NCBI RefSeq assembly: GCF_020080835.1
Contig: NC_058163.1
Location: forward strand, 22,657,904-22,721,903
Direction of reading: 5' to 3'
From: Cotesia glomerata
Taxonomy: Eukaryota; Arthropoda; Insecta; Hymenoptera; Braconidae
Length of the DNA stretch: 64,000 nucleotides
The notes beneath the pieces were generated by a model. The model saw nothing but the letters and a program-made list of their open reading frames with translations, made no database searches and was not told where the DNA came from. Each line of letters begins with the position of its first letter. Position 1 is the stretch's first letter. The position numbers and the translations under genes are program-made. Below, piece by piece: positions 1 to 11,275 of the stretch.

Positions 1-119
1 TTAAAGAAAATTTTATCATAATTCGTTTTATTTATTTTGTTAAATTGTATCAAAAAATTTCAAATAATTTTCAAAATTGAATACATTATGTATATTTTAA
101 TATATTTTTCATTTACAAA

Positions 120-412
120 AATTTTATTTATTTATTTATTTATTTATTAGTTTTAATGCCAAGGCAGTAGCCGAATAACAAAATTATACATTTTATTTAC
201 ATTAAAGTACACGTAGTTCAGTAAAAGAAGTTTATAAGTTATTTTGTATTTTCATTTTGAAAATTTTTGAACATTTTTCTGTGTGAGGATTTTTGTAAAT
301 TAAATTTCTGTAGACAAATAAAGTAGCATTTGAAATTAATCAATTTATGTAATTTAAGAATTTGCTGTCTTTGGTAGATCACAGGTAGATTCCAGAATAT
401 TAAAAACAAGAA
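120..412 (-). mobile_element. 5'-truncated LINE 3' end, copy 1
   Basis: The minus strand ends with a TAAA/AATA simple repeat (positions about 150 down to 124). It is preceded by an AATGCCAAGGCA-type block shared, as its complement TGCCTTGGCATT, with 17163-17228 and 56878-56945. The insert breaks the alignment of the two copia-like arms, which resumes near 412. This is a short 3' piece of the same LINE family whose ORF end is seen at 15336-15428. No coding part is left. Confidence 0.55.
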
Positions 413-640
413 AAAGTACTGTATTTTAGACAGTTTAAATTTAGTAAATTTTATTTAAATAATTTTTTAGCTATAAAAATTTACTCAAATTTAATAAATT
501 TTAATTTAAAATATTATTTGTCCTTTTTTTAATGAAAAAAAATTTTAATTTTGTGTTTATATCTTCAAAATTGTCACGTATCATCATTAAAAATTTTATT
601 TAATTTTTTTTTTATTTTTCCTTCGAAATTTTTTTAATGA

Positions 641-654
641 CTGGGCCCATAACC
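641..654 (-). other. Copia-like primer binding site
   Basis: The minus strand reads GGTTATGGGCCCAG, matching the initiator tRNA-Met anticodon arm used as primer by copia-type retrotransposons. The bases just before it (GATCA-GAA) could be the CA end of an LTR, but no paired LTR can be shown. Confidence 0.5.
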
Positions 655-715
655 TTCTGATCAATTGTAATTTTGAAAATGTTTATAAATTAATTGCAAT
701 ATCTTCTTCAATTGA

Positions 716-2209
716 TTTTCACCAAAACAATCATTAAATTTATCATCAAGTGCTTTGTAATCATGATATATTTTGAACATTGTGTACTACAAGCTCGAAA
801 ATTGCCAAACCAATAAACCATGAACAAAAGCTTTGAATAAAAAGATGTAAACATATAATAACAATATTTACAATAAATCAGTAAAATTATAACATCAAAA
901 CAAACAATCGAAACACGAAAAACAGGAGTACGAGAGACGGGAGGGTTTAATTGACCTGCACAAAAGAGTAGTAGCTCGTCACGCTCAGGTGGGCGGTCGG
1001 GTCTCATCTACTCAGCTCTCAACTACACCTAAAATATTAGCCCGCATTAATAATTATTAATTAATAATAAACCTCAGCTGTGTATACTCTATACAAGCGT
1101 ATCCTGCTACTAGTGGAAAGAACAGAGCGAAATTGCTCGGAAAACGTATGACGGATCAATTCACTTAGCAATGCCCCCACTCGAAATAGATACATTAAAA
1201 TAATGGATTATAAATAAAAAGATATTGAGCCGTAAATAAAGTCGAGCGTTTCCAGCAACGTTATGGCAAACGGCAAACGTAATGACAGGTCTCCAACGTC
1301 ATAAAATTTTGCCACAATGAAATCCTCTGTACGAGCTGTACGCCAACTAACCACCCATCAACGTTTACCTTTGCCTGTACTAGTTTTGCGCGTGCCACAA
1401 GTTATTTAATGCACCAAAAAACTCATGCATCATTTATTATTGTTTTATGTGATGCTTTGTTTTTTTCTCTCACTTGTTTACATTCGTTTTACTTTGTAGA
1501 ATTTTTTTCGCGGGAATGAGAGAAGTTTAACTGTTTCTTTATTAGTGAAGTGTAAAATGATTTTATGATATTTTTCTTCAAATTAATTTATTTATTTTTC
1601 TTCAATTAATTTATTAAAAAAAAATTCTTTTAAAAAATCATTAGCTGCCATATTTTAAAACACAGTAATTATTTTTTTAATTTTCTTAAATTTTTATAAG
1701 AAAATTATATTTTAAATAAAATTAAAATGAATAAAATAAGATTATTTAAGGTACTAAAAAATGCAGATATATCGAAAAAAAATTATTAAAAAATTTTATA
1801 GTTACTGTGTTTTAAAATATAACTTTAAAAATATTTTTGACACAATTGAAAATTTTTAAAAATTTCTGCAGAAATGATAAAAAATTTTTTATTTAATTAA
1901 AATAAAGCTATTGATATTCTTCTGTATATTTCGTTTATTATACTTGTTTCAAAAGTTTTTAAATTTCAGCTCTTAATTTTCATTTTTAAAGTCGCAAAAT
2001 AAAATTCAAATTTTTTTAATAAAATTTTCCTTAATCATTTAACTTTAAAATTATTATTATAGAAATACTAATCTAAAATAAATCTTGCAAATATTGAGTA
2101 TACATAAAAGTTAAAAAAAAATTAATTTTAGAAAATTTGAAATAAAAATTAAAAGAAAAAATGAACTTTTAATAGTCAAAAAATGAATATCGTTAATAAA
2201 AAAATTTAC
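716..2209. other. Noncoding, AT-rich; possible intron 2
   Basis: No supported gene. Positions 900-1430 are less AT-rich and contain a minus-strand pyrimidine tract ending in CAG near 960. The frame after that AG closes at once in the phase needed by the exon at 2210-2287, so I do not call an exon. The remainder is runs of A and T. If the gene model is right, this is the start of intron 2. Confidence 0.35.
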
Positions 2210-2287
2210 CATTTGATGCATCCTAGCAGTATTGTAGTAGTCTAAATTCGGCATTTGGTCCTCTTCTTCCTTTAGGATCTCAAAGTA
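2210..2287 (-). CDS. Candidate internal coding exon (26 codons), unknown protein
   Basis: On the minus strand a long pyrimidine tract (about 2290-2325) ends in TTTGAG, giving an AG acceptor at 2289-2288. Then come 78 open bases and a GTAAAT donor at 2209-2204. The peptide starts YFEILKEEED and ends YYNTARMHQM. It is acidic, then Tyr- and Met-rich, and has balanced codon use compared with the poly-A/T around it. Both borders are phase 0. That fits a join to the ATG exon at 53532-53567, which also ends in phase 0. I do not recognise the family, and no further exon can be seen in the 2.2 kb left in the window. It may be a chance open stretch, but the strong borders at both ends argue against that. 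Confidence 0.45.
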
Positions 2288-2649
2288 CTCAAATAAGATA
2301 ACAAACAACCAAAATAAAAAAGTCCTTGCAAATAATAAAGCTACACCACCAAATTTAAATACACTTCCAACTCATATCACTCAACAAACGTTCTCCACAA
2401 GCGTCAGCTCACTATCAATCGATAATAAATCAGTTAATTCCTCCAGGATAAAAAATTAAGACCAAGAACTGGAAGCTGTCGAAGCTTAAAGGTCACCATT
2501 TGTCAGCGAGAGGCAATTGTGGATTTATCGCCGCTGGCAACTTCACCCTTTGTCGAATCACAATCCAATATCAGAATCAACGAAGGTAACCAATATAAAA
2601 AACTAGTAACGCACTGGGTATTATGATTACAATTACAATCAGGACAAAT

Positions 2650-3240
2650 CCGCGATCTGTTGGCTTATTGCGTTTATCTACGGCTAGAGCAGGTAGCCCT
2701 GAATTGGGATCCAGGCAGATAGATCGAAGACCGAAAGACCGTCCGTCCAGAAAGACTCGAGGGTTACTGCGCCCGCGGGGCCTTAGCTACCAGAAAGAGG
2801 ACCGGGATCCGCGGTTCGGGTCCTGCTTCCACTTTCCACCCGTAGGAGGTAGGGAGGGGCCCAACTGGGTGCGGCCTCCACCTTCCCCGGAGCCACAGAC
2901 CATCGGGATTGGTCTCGAGCCGAGCCGAGCCCTCCAATCGTTTTCGCTAGGGCCCTAACCCCGCTCTCCGCGATTGGCCGTTCCTTCGGAGCCGCGGGGC
3001 CCTGTCAGAGCCTCATACCTACGCCGTCAGTAAGGCTTCTATTCGCCTCACCATCCGAGAGTGATCCATGATCCTCTAAGGATAACCAGTAAGCCGGATT
3101 TAATGTTTTCACCTGGAGACTTCGGCTATCCATTGTGCTCCGGCTGGGTCTCTTCTTTAAAAACTCTCGAAATATATCCGACGCGAATTGCCTCGGGCCG
3201 ATCAAACTTCAGCTAAGAGATTTGATCCTGGATCTTGGAT
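2650..3240. other. GC-rich block, no assigned function
   Basis: This block of about 600 bases is far richer in G and C than its surroundings, with CpG-containing runs such as GCCCGCGGGGCC near 2771. It carries open frames of 111 codons (plus, 2623-2958) and 66 codons (minus, 3005-3205). Neither resembles a family I know, and neither has convincing splice borders. It may be a regulatory or conserved noncoding element, a decayed exon, or an old insertion. Confidence 0.3.
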
Positions 3241-4242
3241 TCGCTGTTTTTAGTTTTCTTTTATTTTAATCCAGCGTCGTAAAAATTATGATCATGATTA
3301 GCCACTCCTAACTTACTGAGCTGTTCCTTTTCCTGATTGCCGTTAAATTCCTCAAATGAAAGCTTCGTGATTAGAAAATCTCTGTAGAAAGGAAATTTCT
3401 TGGGTTAATTATCAGAAAACAGGCTTTGATGATCAAAACATCAGAACCTGAAAAAAGACAATTAAATACAATGCCTGCAGATGTTTTGTAACTTGTAGGA
3501 GCTGATCGTTAAAACGCAGCCCATCTACGGCTATTTCAGAAATTTTTTTACAATTTAGTACTGTTGGAAAGAAGAGAAGGAGTTACTGATTCGCCTCAGT
3601 CCAAGTCAAGATTAAAAAAAGGTAAAAATGCTTACGTGCTGTAAACAATTTTCTTGGAAAACGGTACGGCTGTGATATGACGAATGGTTGTTCGAAATAA
3701 CCGTGTTGTATCATGGATATGCAGATATTATGGAGGTGGATGGTGAGTGGTGGATGTGGGATGTGTGTTATTAGTCAAAAAATGATATCCACCCGCAAAC
3801 TGCAAACTGCAAACTGCTGAGGACTGGAGCATTCTCTTAGCCATGGAATTGCCGTGGAATAATGCAATGCTAAATGCTGGATGTACCAATCTGCATTGGC
3901 TCTCGTGGTAGTGGCTGAGTACTTCGCTGTCTACCTTTAATTTAGCTTGGGTCAATCGGAAATTTTCTGGTAAGCTCGCGTGTACGCCCTGGGCTGTCAC
4001 GATTCTGCATCGCTAACCGTCCTGGCTAAGACTCTGCTTAAAGATTGGACTTTCAGAGTCCGATGTGTATAGAGCACTCTTTATGGTGGACGGTGGATGC
4101 TCTACCCCTCAACTTTTTCGATAAATTATTATTCGTGAAGCAATTTTATCTTGGAATTCCTTTCACGCCCTTGCTCTCGGGCAATGAGATAATGTTCCTC
4201 TGTGTTTAGCAATAACAGTTGCTGAGGTACTCTACGCAACTA
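3241..4242. other. Noncoding stretch
   Basis: Mixed-composition sequence. It includes a purine/GT-rich tract around 3728-3775 and a short direct repeat of GCAAACT at about 3797-3816. No supported gene or transposon end is seen. Confidence 0.3.
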
Positions 4243-4539
4243 TAAGTTAATACTTTTTCCATTTACAGGCTTGATATGTCCATTTATAATTTTTTTATCA
4301 ACTTTAGTACTTAAAAAATCCGACAGGTGGCGAATTGTCGCTAAAGTTTCTCGTTTGTAGACAGTTAATTTCTAAAATATAAGTCATATAATTAAGTTAA
4401 TACTTTTTCCATTTACAGGCTTGATATGTCCATTTATATTTTTTTTATCAAATTTAGTAGTTAAAAAATTCGATAGGTGGCGCATTGTCGCTAAAGTTTC
4501 TCGTTTGTAGACAGTTAATTTCTAAAATATAAGTCATAT
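4243..4539. repeat. Tandem duplication, two 150-bp units
   Basis: The unit 'taagttaatactttttcc...' at 4243 recurs at 4393 with few changes, and both units end in 'ctaaaatataagtcatat'. Each unit carries an AGGTGGCG core (about 4326 and 4476). On the minus strand the second unit reads GCGCCACCTATCG. The same core, in related sequence, occurs in the tandem pair at 11005-11275 and at 60396-60409. Confidence 0.85.
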
Positions 4540-5700
4540 TTGGAATCTTGTAAGGAATTTATCTAAAGATAGTTGTTAGATTGATCAACAATTATCTAAT
4601 TTATATTCAGAACAAAATTTGATGATCATGTCATCAAAATTTGTCCCAAAAACCGATTGTTTGTCTTTTTCGTGAATTGTTTATCATAAATAGGTGGCCA
4701 AAATTCTCGGTGATAAAAATCTGAGGCGGACAACCTCCTAAGGGCGTATCCAGAGTGGTTGATGCCGAAGTGATGAGGATGAGGCTGCTAGGGGATGAAG
4801 ATCTACACACTGAATGGATCTGTGCACCGAGACGATACAGACATATGAATCTGATGGTGTGTAAGCTTGTAAGTGTGCTGGTGAATGTGAATGTGTAAGG
4901 TATCTTATTGATCTGGTAGCCCGGGGCGTGTCATCCTGGGCTGTTTAGCCGCAGGGAGGACCGCAGCTAACCCTAAAGCAAAGGGGACAACTTGCGCATG
5001 CGCGGCTCCCTATCCGGAGGGGTAACTCCCAATCACCAGGAGCCAGGAGCTAGGAACATTCTCGCCCCGAGGGGTTGTCAAGACTTGCGTTAGAATAAAA
5101 AAATAAAAAGCTAACGGAGATAAAACAAGGAAAGACGCTTCAACATCCAGAGCAAGAAAGATTTTACAATTGCGTCATGCGTCTGCGCTATATATAGATT
5201 AAGAGATTTCAAATCAACTGGCGCCTTTATGAACCAAAGCTCTTCCGTCTGATATCCATACGATAAGGTATCTGGATCTATATCTGATGCCTGGATGTAT
5301 AATGTGGGATGTGGAAGCTGAGAAAGTCTTGCTCTCCGGAGACCAGTCGAGATTTCGCCGATTCAATAGAATCTTTGGGTAACGAACGCCTTTGTGTGTA
5401 CACTGGGGTGGATGAATAAAAAATAACCCGTCGATAGGTATGAGAAAACTTAATTTTGAAATAAAAGTCGGTGAATGTTCGCATACATTTTTAGAGATTC
5501 GAAAAAGCTTTCTTGCGATCTTGATTTATACATTCAATCCGAAGTATGTTTTATTCACGAGATAAATTTATTCCTCTGTACAATTTTACTTGCTGTGGAA
5601 CTCGGATGTCAAAGACAGATACTTTCAAATCGGTACGTTTGTATTTTGATAGGGAGATATTTTATTGGTAGAATTTGAAACAATTAAGAGACGGTTGTCG
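4540..5700. other. Noncoding; GC-richer block at 4690-5070
   Basis: Positions 4690-5070 are complex and GC-richer, with segments such as AGCCCGGGGCGTG near 4919 and GCGCATGCGCGG near 4994. No frame is convincing. The rest is ordinary AT-rich DNA. Confidence 0.3.
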
Positions 5701-6330
5701 AAGACGATTCCAAGTTTTTTTTTGAATTTTTACCAGGAATAGTTTTAAAAAATAATATGATTAGCTGAAAGATTAAAAAATTTTAATTTTGATTGAAATA
5801 TAAGAGATACGATAAAATGCATTAGTACTTTTTTATAAAAAATAGAATTCTTCACAAAAAAGCCCTCTTATAATTTTTTCATATCGATGTTCTAATTAGC
5901 AAATTGTCTAAAAATTTATTATCACTTTAAAAAACAATTTAATATCTAATAGAATAATATTTTGGTTTGAATCATTTAAATAATTTCTAATTGGACTATT
6001 GCTACATCAAAATGTTAAAAAATCACCTTTTACAAAATAAGGAGTTAGACCGTCGATATTTGCAATATTTTGTCCAGAATTTTGACTCAAACATAATAGA
6101 AAAGCTATAAAAATCACTGGAAATTAAGTTCTTTCTACGAGAAAATTCAAATTTCGTCTGAAATATAATAAATGCAATAAAATTGAAAAGAAATTTTCTT
6201 ACAGGAGATCAAATACTCTACAAAAAAGTATTCCTATCATTTTTTGATATTTAGAATACTTCGTCCAGAATTTTGACTCAAGCACAACAAAAAAATCACT
6301 GATTTAATTGTCTCTATTAAAATATATATT
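5700..6330. repeat. Low-complexity dispersed repeat (about two units)
   Basis: Imperfect units describe the pattern 'ataaaatt...cttt/tgtagaaaat...ctacaaaaaa...ttttttcatattttcaatatttt'. The pattern is seen near 5800-5890 and 6170-6260 and again near 20720-20830, 22790-22880, 24570-24740, 25640-25930 and 26860-27130. The units are weakly palindromic. I cannot assign them to a named family. Confidence 0.4.
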
Positions 6331-7910
6331 TTTCCGTATATAAAAGGATAAATATCAAGATGATAATAATCACCGATTATAATCTCAAAAAACTAGTTTG
6401 AAAACAAAAACTAGCCAAAGGGCACTTTGAATACTCGGTATTGTTCCAAAAGCTTCTTCAGTGCTATAAAAAAATGAATCTCGAAAAATAGAGAATTTAC
6501 ATAAATATCTCTATAGATATATATACCAGGGCAGGAATTTGGGGGTTGGCTTTGGCAATGGCGTACCAGAAAAAGTAGACGTAAAAAAGGCAGGCAGGCA
6601 GAAGAAAGATGTCGGTGCATAATCGATGATCACAGTCATAATAAATGAAGTATGCCTCGGTAGGAGGTGGGCATACGTGGTGGTACCTGACGACGGCCTG
6701 GGGCGAATCGGGAATCGGGAGGATCATCCGAGCCCGTAATCCGAGGTGTGCTCGTATCGCGTACATCGGACGTCTTGTCTTTTCTGTTCTCTTTCCTTGT
6801 GCCTATAAAGAGTTTGGATCAGAGCGATGAATCCCCCGTATGAATATCCACTCCGAAAGTAGCTGATGGTAATAATCCACGTTCATAACACAAGTCCGAG
6901 TGAGAAGTGAGAGGCTGACTGTACGGCCAGGTGCACCAGATCTTCCTCTCTCGTCCTCCCTCCTGCCCCCAACCCATCCTCCAATGTCTTGTGCCTTGGA
7001 TTCGCGAACACGCGTGATTATTATTATGTATGAACACAAGAGCACCAAGATATAAATTGTGAAATGGGGTGACGCAGCCTCAGCTCAAATTGTTGGGTGC
7101 TGGATAGTTGGCAGGCGTTCAGCCAACCCAACTAAGGTTTACAGTGTTGATAAAATAAGAGCTAGACCAACAATTACCGACATCATTTATGATACGGACG
7201 CTAGACTCGGCCGATTGATAATTGGGAGTATGACCGTCGAATTGATCGGGTGTTACAGAGGAAGAGGAAGAGAAGATACAGAGAAAAGCACAGAGGGTGT
7301 CTAGCCGCCAGCGCAAGCGCCCCTCTAGGCGACGTCACATCGATTCCTCCGGGAAGCTTACAAAATGGCCGCTGGCGTTCCATTCCTCCGCGTGATGCCG
7401 TACAAGGGCACGCCGAGCTTCCCGGTATCTACAGTCTCTTTGTCTCCGAGCCACAACTGGGGAGCTTGCGAGGGGAGGTAGAGGAGACCTCCGGAATGGG
7501 AAAATCGATCCGCCTTGTACCTTGTAGTTGGCTTACCGAGGCTCTGAACGTACTAAGAGACTGAGGCTGAGGGTGCTTCTCCACGGAAGGAATTCAATTA
7601 TCAACCAAGAAGGTGCTGCAACACTCCACTACTCACTGTACTCCTTAATTGCATCTGTTTACTATTTATTCAGAAATTTTGATATGGCTAGAAAGGGCTG
7701 GGTATGAAAATGAAGGAATAAGTTTGCATTAACTGGTCAGAATGTCGATAAGATAAAAAATTATTTTTTTTTTTGTGAACGTTTCTGTAAATTTTGTATA
7801 ATAGGTTTATTTTAATTTAATATTTTTTATTTAAAAGAATTCGGCTTAGTTATTTATTATAATAAAAATCAATGTCAGATGAGTTTTTTAGAAAGATTAG
7901 AAAAAAAAAT
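6331..7910. other. Noncoding; complex block at 6640-7570
   Basis: Positions 6640-7570 have balanced composition and many short open frames on both strands (up to 104 codons at 7250-7564). None has a known motif or good splice borders. CpG-containing segments occur at 7310-7400. It may be regulatory or a diverged exon. The flanks are AT-rich. Confidence 0.25.
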
Positions 7911-8720
7911 TTATATCATTAAGCAAAATTTTGAAGCCAGTATATTTATATGATAAAACAGGTTTTATGGTTAAATTTGGTATCGTTGGAAAAGTCTTGA
8001 CCTGAAGTTGTGCTTTTTCATGGTTTCATATCATTCTCACCAATAGTCAATTTATGATGATAAGTATTTAGGCTGCGTTCGAAAATGCTCTATCTCTAGA
8101 TACATAATTAAGAAATGACCCTGTATGTCGTGAACTATTGACATTTTTAAAGATATAAGCTCATCCCGATGTTACACTCATCAAGACCTTTCATTTAAGT
8201 ACACACATCAATTTTTCATATATTTATATATATTATATATATATATGTATATATGAAAGATATATGAAAATTCATGTGGGTACTTGAATGAAAGCTGTTG
8301 ATGAGTGTAACATCGGGATGAGCTTATATTTTTAAAGTCATCAATAATTAAGAAATTACAGTGCAATTTAACAAAAGTCATCATTTAGTAAAGACCTTGT
8401 ATCTCGTGAACTATTGACATTTTTAAAGATATAAGCTCATCCTGATGTCACACTCATCAAGACCTTTCATTTAAGTACCCACATCATTTTTTCATATATT
8501 TATATATATGTATATATGAAAAATATATGAAAATCCGTGTGGGTACTCAATTGAAAGCTCTTGATGAGTGTAACATCGGGATGAGCTTATATCTTTAAAA
8601 ACGTCAATAGTTAAAAAAATACAGTGCAATTTATCAAAAGTCATTACTTAATAAACCAAAATTTTATTTATTTATAGTTCACAAGTCACGGCGGTCACAT
8701 AGTGACTGCAATGTTGCTAG
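7911..8720 (+). mobile_element. Non-autonomous Helitron, copy 1
   Basis: Shares its body and 3' end with 12566-13344, 18618-19696 and 39097-40359. The 3' end shows a short hairpin (GTCAC-ATA-GTGAC, about 8694-8706) followed by CTAG at 8717-8720 and then T, as expected for Helitrons, which end in CTRR and insert between A and T. The 5' end is eroded: it begins near 'aagcaaaattttg' without the TC start. The body holds two large inverted units (about 8150-8330 and 8420-8600), each with 50-60 bp arms around an AT loop. No Rep/helicase coding is present. Confidence 0.65.
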
Positions 8721-10239
8721 TAATAATTACTTCAGATTTTAACTCTCAGAAGGAGAAAATTTAGCGAAGATACGCCATTTGTCAGATATTTTTATTACTA
8801 CAATAAAGAGAAAGAAAAATTATACTATTAAAAAATTTTGAATATTTAGTAAAATTTTTGGTTAACAAAAAAAATTTTAAATTATAAAGTTTACTAACTT
8901 TTGTATACATGCATGGTTTGAAAATCAGTTTATTGTATAAATAGCAACAGATTGTTAAGATTAAAAGATAATAAAACATTACTGATACGACTTAGAATGT
9001 TTTTTTTATGTATGGTTAATTTTCATATCAAGCTATATATGAGCCAATCAGGACATATTAAATTTTGTGTTTTGTATAAGAGAAGCATAATAGTGAATGA
9101 TTGTCCGTTGATCATCTGATCAGTTTCGGATTCGGTGAGTCTTGTTGACTGACGAACTGCTCACACAGAACGTAAATGAAACAGTGGTTAGTCGACGGTA
9201 AATTACGTTAGGCATTATTGCTGGCCAGAATAAATATATTGAGCAACGTCGGACTGAAACCCAACCCCAACTCTAGCCGAAGCTCCAGCCCCTAGCTCGA
9301 GTCCGCTCTGTGTATAATAGCTTTGGAAATAATATATACAGCGGATGGAATATGCAGGAGTGTATATATGGATACGGGAGTCGCGAATGTTCACCTCGCA
9401 GTAGAAGCTTGCTCTGTGTGTGTTGGCTGAATGTGAATAATATTCTCGTGATTTTCAGTCCTCTATGCACTCTATACACCCAGTCGAGGCATATACGCTG
9501 TGTAAACTGGAAATGATCGCATGAGAACGTCCAGATGTGACTACATTCCACCTTCCGCCTCTCACCAGCCTTCCTCCCAGTTCACCACTAGAATTCTATC
9601 GAGTCCTAAAAATTAGCCTCCAGTTATACCGCCCTAATTGCATCGACAAATTACCGAGCGAGTGGTTACGGTTACTTTTAATAAAATCGACTATCGAGTA
9701 TTGATGCTAGTCCATGGCCAGGTGCTATTCTCTTTTATCCATAGACGTGTGTTTTATCCACTCACACACACTCACTATATATGTATTTATGTGTCCTCTG
9801 AACCTGGATCGAAAGGATTAGAATCGGCCCCTCTTTGGCTACATCCCGAGGCAGTCCTCGGCTAGGCCATCTGTTTTCGGGTAAACAGACGCGATCCTAG
9901 TTCCATTCTCTCGATAGCCTTAGGACAAAATTCAATTTAGCAGGATAAAACGTAAACACAGTAGCAAAAAAATTCACGGAAAAATATTTTCCCTTCAACA
10001 GCGGCCTTCCTTGTTGATCAACTCAAAATGTCCCGTAAAAAATTTTTGTGTGGCCTTGGATGAATAATTATTAATGGCAATTTTGTTTAATACTAGTTTT
10101 TTTTTTGTTATTTTAGAATAAAAATTTTAGACAAAATATAGAAATAAAAAAAAAAATTTTTTTTTGTAGAGAATTTTATTTCCTATTGAAAAGATCCTTA
10201 TCAATTTTTGCAATTAATTGTTAAATTAATTAATCGTTA
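8721..10239. other. Noncoding stretch
   Basis: AT-rich to 9230, then a more balanced block at 9230-9950 containing short frames (92 codons minus, 75 codons plus) with no recognisable motif. No transposon end was identified. Confidence 0.25.
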
Positions 10240-10575
10240 CAATTAATTTATAAAGTTATAATTGATCAGAAGGTTATGGGCCCAGTCATTATAAACATTT
10301 CGAAGGAAAAATCCCTAAAAAAAAAAAAAAATTAAATAGAATTTGTAATGATTGATGATATGTGACAGTTTTTTGAAGATATCAACGCAAAATTAAAATT
10401 TTTTTTTATAAAAAAAAGGACAAATAATATTTTAAATTAAAATTTAAGATTTTATTAAATTTAAGTAAATTTTTACAGCTAAGAAATTATTAAAATAAAA
10501 ATTTCTAGATTTAAACAGTCTAAAATTTTTTAAATGAAAAATATATCAAAATATACATAATGTATAAAATTTTGA
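10240..10575 (+). mobile_element. Copia-type retroelement relic, arm 2
   Basis: This is the inverted partner of 56-715. It has GGTTATGGGCCCAG at 10272-10285, then the same order of AT-rich landmarks: a 'cgaaggaaaaat' block, a 'gatatgtgacag' block, a 'ggacaaataatattttaaatt' block, and 'tatacataatgtata' near 10554. No coding frame is present. The two arms are in opposite orientation about 9.6 kb apart, so they are separate insertions or an inverted duplication, not the two LTRs of one element. Confidence 0.5.
10272..10285 (+). other. Copia-like primer binding site
   Basis: GGTTATGGGCCCAG, complementary to the anticodon arm of initiator tRNA-Met, preceded by GATCA-GAA as in the other arm. Its conservation in both relics, whose other sequence is diverged, supports the reading as a primer binding site. 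Confidence 0.5.
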
Positions 10576-10581
10576 AAATTA

Positions 10582-10875
10582 GACTGAGAAAAAAAAATAC
10601 TTTTATTAAGAAAATTTTCTTGATACAAGAATTCATGTTCTTGAAAATTTTCAAGAATATATATTCTTAGCTCAAGAACTTGTTAAATTGATTGAAATAG
10701 TTTTTACTTAATTTAAATAAAGGTATTCTCTTGTTTTTATATTATTCAAAGATAAATATTGATGCTCTTCTTTTCAGAAATTAATAATTAATAATAATAA
10801 TAGAATATTTGATCGTCAGCGAATTTATTGAACCAAGAAATTGTTAATCGAGTAAAAGAATTTTTTTTCTCAGTG
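10582..10875. mobile_element. TIR MITE rich in 'ttcaag/cttgaa', family C
   Basis: Ends are ACTGAGAAAAAAAA on the left and TTTTTTCTCAGTG on the right. The interior repeats TTCTTGA/TCAAGAA words. It is related to 57191-57433 and 42311-42539. It lies just downstream of the copia-like arm, whose style of sequence seems to resume after 10876. It has no coding capacity. Confidence 0.6.
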
Positions 10876-11004
10876 TATTTTAGACAAAATTTTAATTTTA
10901 TTTTCTCTTTTGTGGTTAAGAATATTTCATTTTTTCTACTAATTTGTACATTAATCAGCGATCAATTAAAAAATAATCGGTTTAATGATCTATTAGACTA
11001 AAAG

Positions 11005-11275
11005 CCAATTTTATAAAAGCTTTTAAAGGGTCTAAAAAAATCTATTTTATTTTATTAAAACTTAACTTAATTCTTTAAAATTAACTCTCTTGCTATGAGA
11101 AAATTTACTGATAATGCGCCGCCTATCGGAGATTTCTAAAAACCAATTTTATACAATCTATCAAAGGGTCTAAAAAAATATTTTTTCATTTTATAACTTA
11201 ATTATTTAAAATTAACTCTCCTGCAATGAGAAAATTTACTGACTATGCGCCACCTATCGGAGGTTTTCAAAATTA
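11005..11275. repeat. Tandem duplication, two 138-bp units with GCGCC motif
   Basis: Units begin 'ccaattttata' at 11005 and 11143. Each ends with an 'aaattaactctc...gagaaaatttactga' block and GCGCCRCCTATCGG (11116-11129 and 11247-11260). A diverged single copy lies at 60350-60415 and a weaker one at 63765-63815. The motif resembles an insect CTCF core (from memory). Confidence 0.75.

Larger units (their letters stand above)
56..715 (-). mobile_element. Copia-type retroelement relic, arm 1
   Basis: On the minus strand this stretch is an inverted, diverged copy of 10240-10575. Both contain GGTTATGGGCCCAG, here at 641-654, followed by matching AT-rich sequence that includes a 'gacaaataatattttaaatt' type block. 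That 14-mer is complementary to the anticodon arm of insect initiator tRNA-Met, which copia uses as primer; the motif and its copia association are from memory. No gag or pol frame is visible, so this is the 5' end of a dead or non-autonomous Ty1/copia-like element. A LINE fragment at 120-412 interrupts it, because the arm 2 sequence runs on across that point. Confidence 0.5.

Noticed and set aside
960..1007. Acceptor-like tract on the minus strand that might start exon 3
   Set aside because: In the phase required after the exon at 2210-2287 the frame meets a stop at the third codon.
2650..3240. Possible rRNA fragment
   Set aside because: The GC-rich block does not match conserved rRNA segments that I can recall, and no flanking rRNA landmarks are present.
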